A DNA stretch of 64,000 nt. Source: Candidatus Sulfotelmatobacter sp. GTDB taxonomy: Bacteria > Acidobacteriota > Terriglobia > Terriglobales > Acidobacteriaceae. Of the stretch, positions 45,401 through 54,847 are shown piece after piece. Each line of letters starts with the position of its first letter. The first letter of the stretch is position 1. The notes beneath the pieces are model-generated. The model worked only from the letters and a program-made list of their open reading frames with translations, made no database searches and was not told the origin of the DNA. The stretch is taken from positions 1 to 64,000 of the forward strand of contig JASHOT010000130.1 of assembly GCA_030040965.1 (NCBI GenBank), written 5' to 3'. The position numbers and the translations under genes are program-made.

Positions 45401-45596
45401 GGCCCTGGGATCAGGCACCGGCGCGGAGCTTCGTCGTCCGCTGGGAATCACAATCGTTGGCGGATTGCTGCTCAGCCAGTTGCTTACCTTGTATACGACA
45501 CCAGTTGTATATCTCTGGTTCGACAGGCTGTCGCACCGGTTTGCCCGCTATCGGATCGGAAATGCGATTCCGCAAGAGCCTATGTCGGCGGATTGA
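42429..45596 (+). CDS. mdtB: RND multidrug efflux permease, MdtB type
   Basis: This inner-membrane proton-driven transporter of 1055 residues has 12 helices and two large periplasmic loops. The start [17 protein letters not shown] and the run [16 protein letters not shown] are nearly those of E. coli MdtB. The helix-4 proton-relay Asp pair is in [16 protein letters not shown], and helix-10 Lys is in [17 protein letters not shown] Ser/Ala/Gly-rich insertion (about residues 780-800) in the second periplasmic loop is not in the E. coli protein. It is followed 12 bases later by the second permease. MdtB and MdtC form a mixed trimer in E. coli, with MdtC doing the substrate binding; this is assumed here. 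Confidence 0.95.
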   Translation: MSPSRLFILRPVATTLLMFGVVLVGWVAFTQLPVSALPEVDYPTIQVTTFYPGADPDVMASSVTSPLERQFGQVPGLTQMTSTSSFGSSVITLQFGLDQNIDVEEQQVQAAINSAATYLPSDLPNPPIYNKVNPADAPILTLSLSSDSLPLSKVEDLADTSLAQKISQLPGVGLVSISGGQKPAVRVQANPTALAGYGLSLEDVRAALVQANVDQAKGVIDGVRQSYTLGDNDQLFTSEDYKPIVVAYHNGAPIRLSDVANVIDSTENNRLAAWMNLTPAVIVNIQRQPGANIISVVDRIKKLLPQLQASLPTAVKVEILTDRTLTIRASVKDVEFELMLAIGLVVMVVFLFLRNLPATVIPSVAVPLSLIGTFGVMYLLGYSLNNLTLMALTISTGFVVDDAIVMIENIDRFLEAGDSPLEAALKGSGQIGFTIVSLTVSLIAVLIPLLFMGDIVGRLFREFAVTLAVTILVSAGVSLSLTPMMCAKLLRHRGEGNQGRFYQITEDFYNRVIAFYGRTVKWVLKHQTATLLVTFSTLVLTLALYVIVPKGFFPVQDTGVILGVSQAPDSVSFEAMSQRQQELAKIILQDKDVESLSSFIGVDGINTTPNSGRIQINLKPRDERSDDASAIIRRLQPQLAAVEGITLYMQPVQDLTVEDRVSRTQFQYSIEDVDAQELAQWTPKLVAKLQTLPELRDVATDQLNNGLRTSIAIDRDTASRLGIFPQAIDNTLYDAFGQRQVSTIFTQLNQYHVVLEVLPNFAHTPDSLKDIYIRPSVTSANTGAPSANGASIATSGAPVPISTFTQMKSTSTSLAVNHQGQFPVVTLSFNLAPGGSLGNATRAIQQAEKDIQLPPSIHPAFQGTAAAFQNSLASEPYLILAAVITVYIVLGVLYESYIHPVTILSTLPSAGVGAILALMITGNDLTVVALIGIILLIGIVKKNAIMMIDFALEAERVEHKPPEEAIYQACLLRFRPIMMTTMAALLGGLPLALGSGTGAELRRPLGITIVGGLLLSQLLTLYTTPVVYLWFDRLSHRFARYRIGNAIPQEPMSAD

Positions 45597-45608
45597 GTTT
45601 CATCGAAG

Positions 45609-48600
45609 ATGAGCATTTCGGCTCCATTTATCCGGCGTCCGGTTGGAACTTCGCTGCTGGCGGCGGCGTTGCTGCTTTCCGGAATTCTAGCCTTCAAGTT
45701 CCTTCCGGTTGCTTCGCTGCCGCAAGTCGACTTTCCCGTCATCAGCGTGGGAGCGAGCCTTCCCGGAGCCGACCCGCAGACCATGGCGTCGGCGGTCGCG
45801 ACGCCGCTGGAACGCCAGTTTGGACGCATTGCGGCCGTCAATCAGCTGACTTCCTCCAGCCAGTTGGGATCGAGCAGCATCACCATGCAATTCGATCTGA
45901 ATCGTAATATTGATGCCGCCGCCCGCGACGTGCAGGCCGCGATCAACGCGGCGCGCGGCCAGCTTCCGCAGAATCTACCAAGCAATCCGACTTATCGGAA
46001 GGTAAATCCGGCGGATTCACCCATCCTGATTCTGGCTTTGTCCTCGGACACCGTTCCGGTTCCGCAGATGTACGATGTCGCGGATTCTGTTCTTTCGCAA
46101 AAGCTTGCACAAGTCGATGGCGTCGGGCAGGTTTTCGTCTGGGGATCGGCGCAGCCCGCGGTTCGAGTGGAAGTGAATCCCACTCTGTTGAATAAACTTG
46201 GCATCGGTCTCGACACGGTTCGCAATGCCTTGAACGCCGTGAATGCCAATGGGCCCAAAGGTTCGGTGTCAGCCCGCACCACAACTGATGCATTCGCCGA
46301 TAACGACCAGCTTTTCAAGGCCAGCGAATACCGGCCGTTGATCGTCGCCTACAACAATGGCGGCGCAGTGCGGGTTGCCGACGTGGGCGACGTTCTCGAT
46401 TCGGTTGCCGATGTGCGCAACATCGGGCTTGCCAATGGAAAACCGGGCATCCTGATCCCGATTTTCCGCCAGCCCACAGCCAATGTCATTGACACCGCGA
46501 ATCGAGTGCGTGCGATTCTGCCCTACCTGCAGTCCTCCATCTCTCCGGCCATCAGCTTGACCGTAGCCGTTGATCGTACGGTCACGGTTCGCGCATCAGT
46601 AAAGGACATCGAGAAAACCCTGCTGATTTGTATTTTTCTGGTCATCATGGTCGTATTCGTGTTCCTGCGGACCGTGCGGGCCACGATCATTCCCAGTATT
46701 GCGGTTCCCATGTCGCTGGTCGGGACTTTCGGGGCCATGTATCTGCTCGGGTACAGTCTCGACAACCTGTCGCTGATGGCGCTGGCGATTTCAACTGGCT
46801 TCGTCGTCGACGATGCCATCGTGGTGCTGGAGAACATCACCCGTTATGTTGAGCACGGCATGGACGCGGTCAAAGCGACCTTCAAGGGCGCAGCGGAAAT
46901 CGGATTCACCGTCGTTTCCATGAGCGTCTCGCTGGTCGCGGTCTTTATTCCGTTGCTCATGATGGGCGGTATAGTCGGCCGGCTTTTCCGCGAGTTCGCG
47001 GTCACGCTGAGCGTGGCCATCGGCGTCTCACTCATGGTTTCGCTCACCGTGACCCCGACCATGTGCGCCAAGTTCCTGCGAACCGGCGAGAAGGAAAGGA
47101 AACACAACCTGTTCTACCGGATCAGCGAGCGATTCTTCGACGGCATGCTCTCGGTCTATACGCATTCGCTGCGCTGGGTTCTCGGGCATCAGCCGCTCAC
47201 TCTGACGGTAACCGTGCTGGTAGCGGTTTTCAGCGTTTTCCTGTACATCAAAGTCCCCAAGGGATTTTTCCCGCAACAGGACACCGGACGAATCATGGGC
47301 GCGGTGATGGCGGCGCAGGATACCTCGTTCCAGTCGATGAGCAACAAGATGCACGAGTATGTGAATATCGTGATGAAGGACCCGGCGGTGGATACAGTCG
47401 TCGGTTTCGCGGGTGGCGGCTCGCCTTTGAATCAGGGACGATTCTTCATGATGTTGAAACCGCTGGAGCAGCGCGGTTCCTGCGAGAAGCACCATTTCTG
47501 GGAGACCTGCCACTATGTTACCGCCGACGATGTAATCAATCGTCTTCGAGACAATCTTGCGGTTGTGCCTGGCGCAACGCTCATCATGCAATCGATTCAG
47601 GACTTGACCATCGGCGGCCGCTGGGGCAACGCCCAGTATCAATACACCCTGCAGAGCACAAGTCTTGACGAACTGAACCGCTGGGGTCCGCGGATGCTGG
47701 AAAAACTCAAGGCGCTTCCTGAACTTCGCGACCAGAACTCCGACCAGCAGGATAAAGGCTTGCAGGCGATGCTGGTGGTCGATCGCGATACTGCCAGCCG
47801 CATGGGGATCACCGCGGCGACTCTGGACAATGCACTTTACGATGCCTTCGGACAGCGGCAGGTTTCGACCATGTACCGGCCTCTGAATCAGTATCACGTG
47901 GTCATGGAGGTCGCGCCGCAATTCCAGCAGACGCCGCAGGCGCTTGAAAATATCTACTTACGCTCGACCGCGGGAACACCGGTACCGCTTGCCGCCTTCA
48001 CGCACTACGAACCCTCCAACACACCACTGGCCGTGAATCATCAGGGACAGATTCCATCGGTCACAATCTCGTTCAATCTCGCGCCGGGGGTTTCGCTCGG
48101 ACAGGCGACCCAGGCAATCGAAAATGTGCAACACTCGATCGGACTGCCGCCGACGGTTCAAGCCAGCTTTCAGGGCACGGCTGCGGCCTTTCGGGATTCA
48201 GTCTCGAGCGAACCCCTGCTCATCTTCACGGCTCTGGTCGCGGTTTACATCGTGCTGGGAATGCTTTACGAGAGCTTCGTCCATCCCATCACAATTCTGT
48301 CAACGCTTCCCTCGGCCGGCGTGGGCGCCCTGCTGGCGCTGCTTCTCACCCACAACGAACTGAATGTGATTGGAACGATCGGAATCATTCTGCTCATCGG
48401 CCTGGTCAAGAAAAACGCGATCATGATGATCGACGTGGCTCTGGATGTGGAACGAAACCAGGGGAAGAAGCCTGCGGAGGCGATCTACGAGGCCTGCATT
48501 CTCCGTTTTCGTCCAATCATGATGACCACCATGGCGGCCCTGCTGGGGGGGCTTCCGCTGGCGTTGGGCACCGGCACGGGATCGGAACTACATAGGCCTC

Positions 48601-48758
48601 TCGGCATCACCATTGTTGGCGGATTGATTGTGAGTCAGGCTTTGACCCTGTTCACGACGCCCGTGGTCTACGTATATCTTGACCGGCTGCGGCTGGCGCT
48701 GCGGGGCGGCGAGGATGAGCCGCTCCCAGAGACTGGACCGGCTCCGGTGAGCATCTGA
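45609..48758 (+). CDS. mdtC: RND multidrug efflux permease, MdtC type
   Basis: A second 12-helix permease, 1049 residues. PLPQVDFP-type opening is seen as ASLPQVDFPVISVGASLPGA, and the aligned motifs ([50 protein letters not shown]) follow MdtC more than MdtB. A charged, Cys-containing insert (PLEQRGSCEKHHFWETCHY, near residue 618-636) in the second periplasmic loop is unusual, with two cysteines that may be disulfide-bonded. The gene ends the operon; 272 bases of unassigned sequence follow. No TolC-type outer-membrane factor is present in this window, so the pump must recruit one from elsewhere. Confidence 0.95.
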   Translation: MSISAPFIRRPVGTSLLAAALLLSGILAFKFLPVASLPQVDFPVISVGASLPGADPQTMASAVATPLERQFGRIAAVNQLTSSSQLGSSSITMQFDLNRNIDAAARDVQAAINAARGQLPQNLPSNPTYRKVNPADSPILILALSSDTVPVPQMYDVADSVLSQKLAQVDGVGQVFVWGSAQPAVRVEVNPTLLNKLGIGLDTVRNALNAVNANGPKGSVSARTTTDAFADNDQLFKASEYRPLIVAYNNGGAVRVADVGDVLDSVADVRNIGLANGKPGILIPIFRQPTANVIDTANRVRAILPYLQSSISPAISLTVAVDRTVTVRASVKDIEKTLLICIFLVIMVVFVFLRTVRATIIPSIAVPMSLVGTFGAMYLLGYSLDNLSLMALAISTGFVVDDAIVVLENITRYVEHGMDAVKATFKGAAEIGFTVVSMSVSLVAVFIPLLMMGGIVGRLFREFAVTLSVAIGVSLMVSLTVTPTMCAKFLRTGEKERKHNLFYRISERFFDGMLSVYTHSLRWVLGHQPLTLTVTVLVAVFSVFLYIKVPKGFFPQQDTGRIMGAVMAAQDTSFQSMSNKMHEYVNIVMKDPAVDTVVGFAGGGSPLNQGRFFMMLKPLEQRGSCEKHHFWETCHYVTADDVINRLRDNLAVVPGATLIMQSIQDLTIGGRWGNAQYQYTLQSTSLDELNRWGPRMLEKLKALPELRDQNSDQQDKGLQAMLVVDRDTASRMGITAATLDNALYDAFGQRQVSTMYRPLNQYHVVMEVAPQFQQTPQALENIYLRSTAGTPVPLAAFTHYEPSNTPLAVNHQGQIPSVTISFNLAPGVSLGQATQAIENVQHSIGLPPTVQASFQGTAAAFRDSVSSEPLLIFTALVAVYIVLGMLYESFVHPITILSTLPSAGVGALLALLLTHNELNVIGTIGIILLIGLVKKNAIMMIDVALDVERNQGKKPAEAIYEACILRFRPIMMTTMAALLGGLPLALGTGTGSELHRPLGITIVGGLIVSQALTLFTTPVVYVYLDRLRLALRGGEDEPLPETGPAPVSI

Positions 48759-49030
48759 CTTTCGCCATACCGGCAAGTCGACTACACTGATAGATTCGTG
48801 CAACCTGGCTGGAGAAATCCTGCATCGCAGAAATTTGTGTTGTCCCGAGCCGGATTCGAAGACGTTGTTTCAATCTTCCGGCGCATCCAACGGCGAAGCG
48901 GATGCGGTAAACCGGCCCGTCGCTTATGATATTAGCCACGGATAAAGCTTAGAAAAGGGACCGCCCTGTTCAGCCCGGGCAGACGAGACATTTTCCGACA
49001 TTCGTTATCAATATTTTTCAGGAGTCAGGA

Positions 49031-50107
49031 ATGCTAAAGAAGGCAGGGACTCTTTTGCTGATCTCTGTGAGCTTGGCCACATGGGTCAGTTGCGCCAAAA
49101 CCAGCAGCCATTATCTGTATGCCGCGATTCCCACCGCGAACGAGATTTTCGTATATCGCGAAGACCCCAACTCAGGCATTCTTACGCAGTTGGCGCTCAG
49201 TCCAATCGCTGCCGGTCTGGGCGTGCAGTCGTTGGCGGTGCATCCTTCGAACCAATATCTGTACGCCGCCAACTCGACCGAAGGCGATGTTTCCCTGTTT
49301 ACGATTTCGAGCGACGGCGCGCTGGTTGAAGTACTTCCCCGCGCCCTTGTGGGTACTGCGCCGACGGTGCTGGCGATCGACACGGCCGGCGCGTATCTTT
49401 ACGTCGCCAATTCCGGATCGAATGATCTTTCTGTCTTTTCTATCAGCTCCAGCAGCTCCAGCCCCGGAACACTAACTCCGGTGGCCGGATCGCCAGTGCC
49501 GCTCGGAATCTCGCCCATCAACCTGAAATTGGCGCCCGGAGGTCTGCTCTACGTGACCGGACAAGGTTCCCTGGGCGGAGTGATTGAAGCTTTCACCGTT
49601 GCCAACGGGCAGCTCACACAGGTTCCCGGTTCACCCTTTCAGACCGGAAATAATCCATATGGTCTGGCGATCGCGATCACTTCCAACCAAAACTATCTCT
49701 ATACGTCCAATTCCCTCGACAACTCCATCTCGGAGTTCTCCATTGCCACCGGCGGTGCTTTAACTGAGCTGGCCGGGTCGCCGATTGGCGAAATCTACAC
49801 GAATCCGCTTTCGCTGATCGCATCGACTTCGGGAAATTACGTCGCCGTGGCAAACGAAGGATCGAGCAATGTCGCGGTGTATGCGATCGCCAGCAACGGT
49901 TCCTTGAGCGCGGTCAGCAGTTCACCGTTTACTTCCGATAGTGGGCCAGCTTTTATCGCCAGCGATCCGAACGGCGAGTACTTATTCATTGGCACTCAGG
50001 TCTCCCCTCATATTCAGCCTTTCGCATTTGCCGGGGATGGAGCGATGACGTCGGTCGCCTCGTATCAAATTGCAGGCACTCCGACTTCGATCGTGATCGT
50101 GCCCTGA
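49031..50107 (+). CDS. Beta-propeller (lactonase-like/YVTN) lipoprotein
   Basis: The signal ends in lipobox WVSC (Cys21), so the protein should be lipidated. The mature part is a seven-bladed propeller with repeated blades such as HYLYAAIPTANEIFVYRED, QYLYAANSTEGDVSLFTIS, AYLYVANSGSNDLSVFSIS and NYLYTSNSLDNSISEFSIA. This pattern is the 6-phosphogluconolactonase-like (lactonase, YVTN) family, but members of this exported type usually have no proven lactonase activity. Catalytic residues of Pgl cannot be identified. Ribosome site CAGGAG lies about 8 bases before the ATG. It is separated from both neighbours by more than 200 bases. Confidence 0.87.
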   Translation: MLKKAGTLLLISVSLATWVSCAKTSSHYLYAAIPTANEIFVYREDPNSGILTQLALSPIAAGLGVQSLAVHPSNQYLYAANSTEGDVSLFTISSDGALVEVLPRALVGTAPTVLAIDTAGAYLYVANSGSNDLSVFSISSSSSSPGTLTPVAGSPVPLGISPINLKLAPGGLLYVTGQGSLGGVIEAFTVANGQLTQVPGSPFQTGNNPYGLAIAITSNQNYLYTSNSLDNSISEFSIATGGALTELAGSPIGEIYTNPLSLIASTSGNYVAVANEGSSNVAVYAIASNGSLSAVSSSPFTSDSGPAFIASDPNGEYLFIGTQVSPHIQPFAFAGDGAMTSVASYQIAGTPTSIVIVP

Positions 50108-50351
50108 GCACTCGGAGAAATGGGGCGCGACACGTTGTTAATGAGCTCGGCGCCACGAAAGACCGCGAAGTCCGCAGGTTTAAACACTTGCATTTTTTAA
50201 CAAGCGGATGACAACTGGCGGCGGTGGTGCTGGGACAATAGGACTTATTCAGGCAACGCAGCGGGTGCGAATGTAATCTCACTCGCGGCCTTGCCGGATG
50301 CACAACGTTCTTGGCACGGCCAAACCTTCCGTGCTGTGGCTGGATCAAACC

Positions 50352-51401
50352 ATGAAAATCGCCAGTGCCGCGAGCGCCTTCCCCAAGCATTACTATTCGC
50401 AGAAAGTTCTTCTGGAAAAACTCCAGGAATATTGGGGCGATCGGCTGCGAAATCCGCAGATGCTGGCGCGGCTGCATCGCAATGTAAGCGTCGAAGGCCG
50501 TTATCTGGCCATACCCACGGAGAAGTACTACGACATCGCGACCTGGGGGCAGGCCAATGACGTGTGGATCCAGGTCGCGCAGGAATTGGGAGAACAGGCG
50601 CTCTGCCGCGCCCTTCATCATGCCGGCCTCGACGCGAGCGAGTTGGGAGCGCTGATTTTCACGTCGGTTACCGGGATTGCAAGCCCCTCCATCGACGCGT
50701 TGCTGATCAACCGAATGGGGCTGTCGCAGAACATTCGCCGCGTGCCCATTTTTGGCCTCGGTTGCGTCGCAGGCGCAGCGGGAATTGCACGAGCCGCCGA
50801 TTACGTCCGAGCGTATCCTTCTCAAGCTGCGGCGCTGGTCTCGGTGGAACTTTGCTCCCTTACGATCCAGCGCGATGATCTCTCGGTCGCCAACCTGATT
50901 TCCTCAGGACTTTTTGCCGATGGCTCGGCTGCGGTTATCGTCGTCGGCGACGATTTGCCCGCGACAGGTCCTGAGATTCTCGCGACACGGTCTGTCTTTT
51001 ATCCGGAGACCGAAGAAATGATGGGTTGGCAGATCACCGAGAAAGGATTCCGCATCGTCCTCTCGCCCGAAGTGCCAGTATTGATTCGTCAGAACCTTGG
51101 CCGCGACGTGGACGCATTTCTAAGTGATCATGGCTACAAGCGCGGCGATATTGGAAGCTGGGTGCTTCATACCGGTGGGCCAAAAGTTCTGGAGGCAACC
51201 GCTGACGCGCTCGATCTGCACGACGGTCAACTCGATGCCTCCTGGGCCTGTCTGAAAAAAGTCGGTAATCTCTCGTCAGTTTCTGTGCTCGTCGTACTGG
51301 AAGATGTGATGCGAAACCGGCATCCTGAGCCGGGAACGCTCGGAATTCTCGCCGCGATGGGACCGGGATTCTGTTCGGAATTGGTGCTGCTGCGCTGGTA
51401 G
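50352..51401 (+). CDS. Type III polyketide synthase (chalcone/stilbene synthase-like)
   Basis: Two thiolase-like halves are seen, and the catalytic triad is Cys138 in FGLGCVAGAAG, His273 in VLHTGGPKVLEA and Asn306 in KKVGNLSSVSV. The 349 residues match the bacterial type III synthase length. Such enzymes condense malonyl-CoA units on acyl-CoA starters to make alkylresorcinols, pyrones or similar lipids. Starter size cannot be read from sequence. ATG 50352 corresponds to the family start; ATG 50298 would add 18 residues. It is followed at 11 bases by the FAD oxidoreductase and then by YceI, so the three form one cassette. No SAM methyltransferase, a frequent partner, is present. Confidence 0.93.
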   Translation: MKIASAASAFPKHYYSQKVLLEKLQEYWGDRLRNPQMLARLHRNVSVEGRYLAIPTEKYYDIATWGQANDVWIQVAQELGEQALCRALHHAGLDASELGALIFTSVTGIASPSIDALLINRMGLSQNIRRVPIFGLGCVAGAAGIARAADYVRAYPSQAAALVSVELCSLTIQRDDLSVANLISSGLFADGSAAVIVVGDDLPATGPEILATRSVFYPETEEMMGWQITEKGFRIVLSPEVPVLIRQNLGRDVDAFLSDHGYKRGDIGSWVLHTGGPKVLEATADALDLHDGQLDASWACLKKVGNLSSVSVLVVLEDVMRNRHPEPGTLGILAAMGPGFCSELVLLRW

Positions 51402-51412
51402 AAAACTACAAT

Positions 51413-52546
51413 GTGGAATCGTGCGTGACTGCGAGCGTGCCCAAAACGACAGATGTATTCGTGATCGGCGGTGGGCCTGCGGGATTGGCCGTTGCAATTG
51501 CGGCTCGGCAAAAAGGATTTGAGGTCGTCGTAGCCGACGGCACTCATGCGCCGATCGATAAAGCTTGCGGCGAAGGTTTTTTGCCGGATGGCCTGGCAGC
51601 GCTTGAGCGACTGGGAATTCGAATTCCTCTCGGGCTCGGTCGCCCATTTTGCGGCATTCGCTTCGTCGGCGCCGACATTTCCGCAGATGCAATGTTCCCT
51701 GGGCGCACCTTGGGTTTAGCTGTCCGGCGCACGGTCTTGCATCAGCTGATGATGGAGCGGGCTTCGCAACTCGGGGCTAAGTTACATTACGGAACCGCAG
51801 TCAGTGGAATTTCCGCTGAAGGTGTTCATCTGTGTGATCGTTTCGTTCGAGCGCGCTGGATTATCGGCGCCGATGGCTTCAACTCGCGCGTTCGGCGCTG
51901 GGCTGGAATGGGCGAGGGGCACCGTCCACGCATGCGATACGCATTCCGCCAACACTACCGTATCCCACCCTGGAGCGATCACATGGAAGTTTATTGGGGC
52001 GAGCGCTGCCAGGGATACGCGACGGCAGTGACTAACGACGAAGTCTGCGTTGCGGTAGCATCACCCGATCCTCACTTGCGTCTGGAAGAGGGCGTCAAAT
52101 TATTGCCGCATCTGAGCGCTCGGTTAAGCGGAGCGCAGGCCGTATCCGCCGAACGGGGTTCTCTCACCGGCAACCGCCAATTCAGGCGCGTTTCGAAAGA
52201 CAATGTTGTGCTCGTGGGCGATGCCTCGGGCACGGTGGACGCCATCACTGGAGAAGGAATGGGGTTGGCTTTCAGTCAGGCGGTCGCACTCGCCGAAAGC
52301 CTTCCGGCGCGCGATCTGGCGCACTATGAGGTTCAGCATCGAAAATTGGCAATGAGGCCGCTGGGCATGGCTCGCCTCATGCTGACCCTAGATGGAAGGC
52401 CTCGACTGCAGCATCGTACTCTACGAGTTTTCCAGACGCACCCCGAGATTTTCCAGCGACTGATTGCCCTGCATGTCGGAGTTCTCCCGCCTACGCGCAT
52501 GGTCTGGGACGGGCTCACTCTGGGATGGCGACTCTTGACTGCTTAA
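51413..52546 (+). CDS. FAD-dependent oxidoreductase (geranylgeranyl-reductase/UbiH-like)
   Basis: The dinucleotide-binding N-terminus is VFVIGGGPAGLAVAIAARQKG. ACGEGFLPDGLAALERLG, RRTVLHQLMMERASQLGA, WIIGADGFNSRVRR and the FAD ribityl-binding VVLVGDASGTVDAITGEGMG follow, the layout of the geranylgeranyl reductase and aromatic hydroxylase superfamily. It would reduce or hydroxylate the polyketide product made upstream, as FAD enzymes do in other type III synthase clusters; which of the two is not settled. Start GTG 51413 is used, but GTG 51425 is also possible. It ends one base before the YceI gene. Confidence 0.9.
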   Translation: MESCVTASVPKTTDVFVIGGGPAGLAVAIAARQKGFEVVVADGTHAPIDKACGEGFLPDGLAALERLGIRIPLGLGRPFCGIRFVGADISADAMFPGRTLGLAVRRTVLHQLMMERASQLGAKLHYGTAVSGISAEGVHLCDRFVRARWIIGADGFNSRVRRWAGMGEGHRPRMRYAFRQHYRIPPWSDHMEVYWGERCQGYATAVTNDEVCVAVASPDPHLRLEEGVKLLPHLSARLSGAQAVSAERGSLTGNRQFRRVSKDNVVLVGDASGTVDAITGEGMGLAFSQAVALAESLPARDLAHYEVQHRKLAMRPLGMARLMLTLDGRPRLQHRTLRVFQTHPEIFQRLIALHVGVLPPTRMVWDGLTLGWRLLTA

Positions 52547-52547
52547 G

Positions 52548-53153
52548 ATGAGAACTCGACTAGGCTGGATAAACCTCCTCCCATTGCTCTTAGCGACGTC
52601 GATTGCGGCGATTGCTCAGCAAACCACGCTGCAACTTGATCCGACAGCCACAAAGTTGACTTTTACTCTCGATGCCTCACTTCATGTCGTCCATGGTAGT
52701 TTTCAGGTGAAATCAACCGCGCTGCAATTCGATGCTGGCACCGGAGCAGTCTCGGGTGAAATCGCGGTGGAAACGCGAAGTGGTGAAACCGGCAACGGCA
52801 TGCGCGACCGCAAAATGCATAAAGATGTGCTGGAGAGCGAACAGTACACGGAAATTGTTTTTCGCCCCGATCACATTGAGGGACCGGTTGCGTCCAGCGG
52901 AAAGTCATCGGTGCGAGTGCACGGAATGTTTGGAATTCACGGCGTAGAGCGCGAGATCACGGTCCCCGCCAACATAGAAATGTCCGGAGATCGCTGGTCT
53001 GCGACCACCCACTTCACAATTCCCTACGCAAAGTGGGGAATGAAGAATCCCAGCACGTTATTTCTGCGGGTCAGCGATTCCGTGGAAATCGATCTGATGG
53101 CCGCCGGGTCCAAAGCACAAAGTAACGCTTCGAATCACGGCGCGAGTCAATAG
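52548..53153 (+). CDS. YceI family lipid-binding periplasmic protein
   Basis: A signal peptide (LLPLLLATSIAAIAQ) is followed by the YceI lipocalin-like beta-barrel: LDPTATKLTFTLDASLHVVHG, then GAVSGEIAVETRSGETGNGMRDRKMHKDVLES and GMFGIHGVEREITVP. The last signature, FGIHGVxRE, is typical. Family members bind polyisoprenoids or quinones in an internal cavity. Placement right behind a type III polyketide synthase and an FAD enzyme suggests that it binds or carries the hydrophobic product. That is inference. The 3' end overlaps the convergent CRTAC1 gene by 7 bases. Confidence 0.92.
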   Translation: MRTRLGWINLLPLLLATSIAAIAQQTTLQLDPTATKLTFTLDASLHVVHGSFQVKSTALQFDAGTGAVSGEIAVETRSGETGNGMRDRKMHKDVLESEQYTEIVFRPDHIEGPVASSGKSSVRVHGMFGIHGVEREITVPANIEMSGDRWSATTHFTIPYAKWGMKNPSTLFLRVSDSVEIDLMAAGSKAQSNASNHGASQ

Positions 53154-54847
53154 CCGTTGCGGGGAACGATCCCTTTCCCTTCGGTACACTCGTAGGCGCG
53201 ACCGGTGGCGAGATTCTTATACTCTTCGGTTCGGCCGCTTGGCCAATCGATCGTGACTCGCTCGATCTGATCCCGTTTTTCCACGCCGAACGTCACCGGC
53301 AACTCCGATTGAGAAAGATAGCTCGAGCCGCCTTTGACCATTCGCGATTGCAAAATACCGCCTGCAAAGAGGCGAACGGTTGCTCCTATCGCGTCGCGAT
53401 TCGATTTGGTCCCAGCCAGGTGAAAACGGATGGAGCGATTTCCGCTCAGTTGATCATTGCGATAAAGATAGGCGGGACCATTGTTGGTGGTAAGCAGCAA
53501 ATCAAGATCGCCATCCCGGTCGAAATCGGCATACGCGAGCCCACGTCCAACTTTCGGTTGATCGAAGTTTCCGCCAACTTCAGACGCAATGTCGCGAAAG
53601 CTGCCCTTGCCATTGTTCAGAAACAGTTGCGGCGACTGGGCATAGCCGACATTGCCGCGGATGTTGCGGACCGTTTCGTCGATGTGTCCGTTGGCGACGG
53701 CGAAATCCAGCCAGCCGTCCAGATTCATATCAAGAAACATGCAGCCAAAACCCAAACTGTTCTTGGACGCCAGCCCGACTCCCGATTGCGGCGCGATATC
53801 TTCGTAGCTTTTGCCGCTCAGCCGGTACAGGCCAATCATTTCATTATCAAAGTTCGTGATGGCGACGCCCGGCGAGCCTGAATTGTCGAAATCGCCAACG
53901 TCGATACCCATGCCGGCGCGAGCTTTTCCCTCGCTGCTGAAGGCGAGTCCCGCCTCGAGCGCCGCATCCTTGAATGTCCCGTTCTCCTGATTGCGGTAGA
54001 GCTTGTTTGGCTGCGTGTCGTTGGCTACAACGAGATCGGGCCAGCCACTACGGTTTTCGTCGAGCAATGCAACTCCAAGCGACTTGGAACTGCTGTCAAA
54101 GATTCCGCTTACGGCCGTCACGTCTTCAAACGTCCCATTTCCACGATTGTGAAACAGCCAGCAGGTCTCGCCCCGATAAGCCTCAGGGGTGCAGTACGAT
54201 TTGTGCTTTCCGTCGAGACTGCAGAAAACATCGTGCTCCGGAGACCATTTCACGTAGTTGCAGACAAAAAGATCGAGCAGCCCATCGCGGTCATAATCAA
54301 ACCAGAGCGCAGATGTGCTGAACCCCTCACGCTTCCCCAGACCGCTGGTGTTGGTGACATCTACGAATGTGGCTTTGCCGGTGTTGCGAAAAAGTCGGTT
54401 TTGCCCCACGCAGGTGATCAGGATGTCGGGAAAGCCGTCGTTGTTATAGTCACCGACCGCCACGCCCATGCCGTAGAGCTCAACATCAAGGCCGGCGCGG
54501 GTTGTCACATCCGTGAACGTCCCATTGCCGTTGTTGTGATAAAGCCTGAGCGTGGTACGGTTTCTTTTGTGGCCCGGCCAGTCGGCGCCATTGATTAGCA
54601 GGATATCTTGCCAGCCATCGCGATCGTAGTCGAGAAAGGCGCAGCCCGACCCGAGAGTTTCAGGAAGAAATTTCCCGCCGAAGGCTCCGCTGTTGTGCTG
54701 GAACTGGATTCCTGCCGGTGCAGTCACATCCGTGAATCGGAATCCAGGAGAGTTCCCCTCATTGTGCGCCGCAAGAGCATCGAGAGGTGGAAGCTGCGAG
54801 CAGGATGCCAGTCCCGCCATTCCCTGCAAGAAAGACCGACGGTTCAC
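53147..54847 (-). CDS. CRTAC1 family exported protein (VCBS/FG-GAP propeller with ASPIC/UnbV C-terminus)
   Basis: The N-terminus has a twin Arg-type start (MNRRSFLQGMAGLASC), so Tat export, or a lipobox Cys in LASC, is possible. Repeated Asp-rich calcium-binding loops follow (FLDYDRDGWQDILLING, VGDYNNDGFPDILITC, WFDYDRDGLLDLFVCN, DFDNSGSPGVAI, DMNLDGWLDFAV, DFDRDGDLDLLLT), forming a seven-bladed integrin-like propeller. The last 70 residues (GATVRLFAGGILQSRMVKGG, TIDWPSGRTEEYKNL) are the ASPIC/UnbV module. The start is GTG 54847, which overlaps the response-regulator stop as GTGA. Function of the family in bacteria is unknown; secretion and calcium binding are likely. Confidence 0.92.
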   Translation of the reverse strand: MNRRSFLQGMAGLASCSQLPPLDALAAHNEGNSPGFRFTDVTAPAGIQFQHNSGAFGGKFLPETLGSGCAFLDYDRDGWQDILLINGADWPGHKRNRTTLRLYHNNGNGTFTDVTTRAGLDVELYGMGVAVGDYNNDGFPDILITCVGQNRLFRNTGKATFVDVTNTSGLGKREGFSTSALWFDYDRDGLLDLFVCNYVKWSPEHDVFCSLDGKHKSYCTPEAYRGETCWLFHNRGNGTFEDVTAVSGIFDSSSKSLGVALLDENRSGWPDLVVANDTQPNKLYRNQENGTFKDAALEAGLAFSSEGKARAGMGIDVGDFDNSGSPGVAITNFDNEMIGLYRLSGKSYEDIAPQSGVGLASKNSLGFGCMFLDMNLDGWLDFAVANGHIDETVRNIRGNVGYAQSPQLFLNNGKGSFRDIASEVGGNFDQPKVGRGLAYADFDRDGDLDLLLTTNNGPAYLYRNDQLSGNRSIRFHLAGTKSNRDAIGATVRLFAGGILQSRMVKGGSSYLSQSELPVTFGVEKRDQIERVTIDWPSGRTEEYKNLATGRAYECTEGKGIVPRNGY

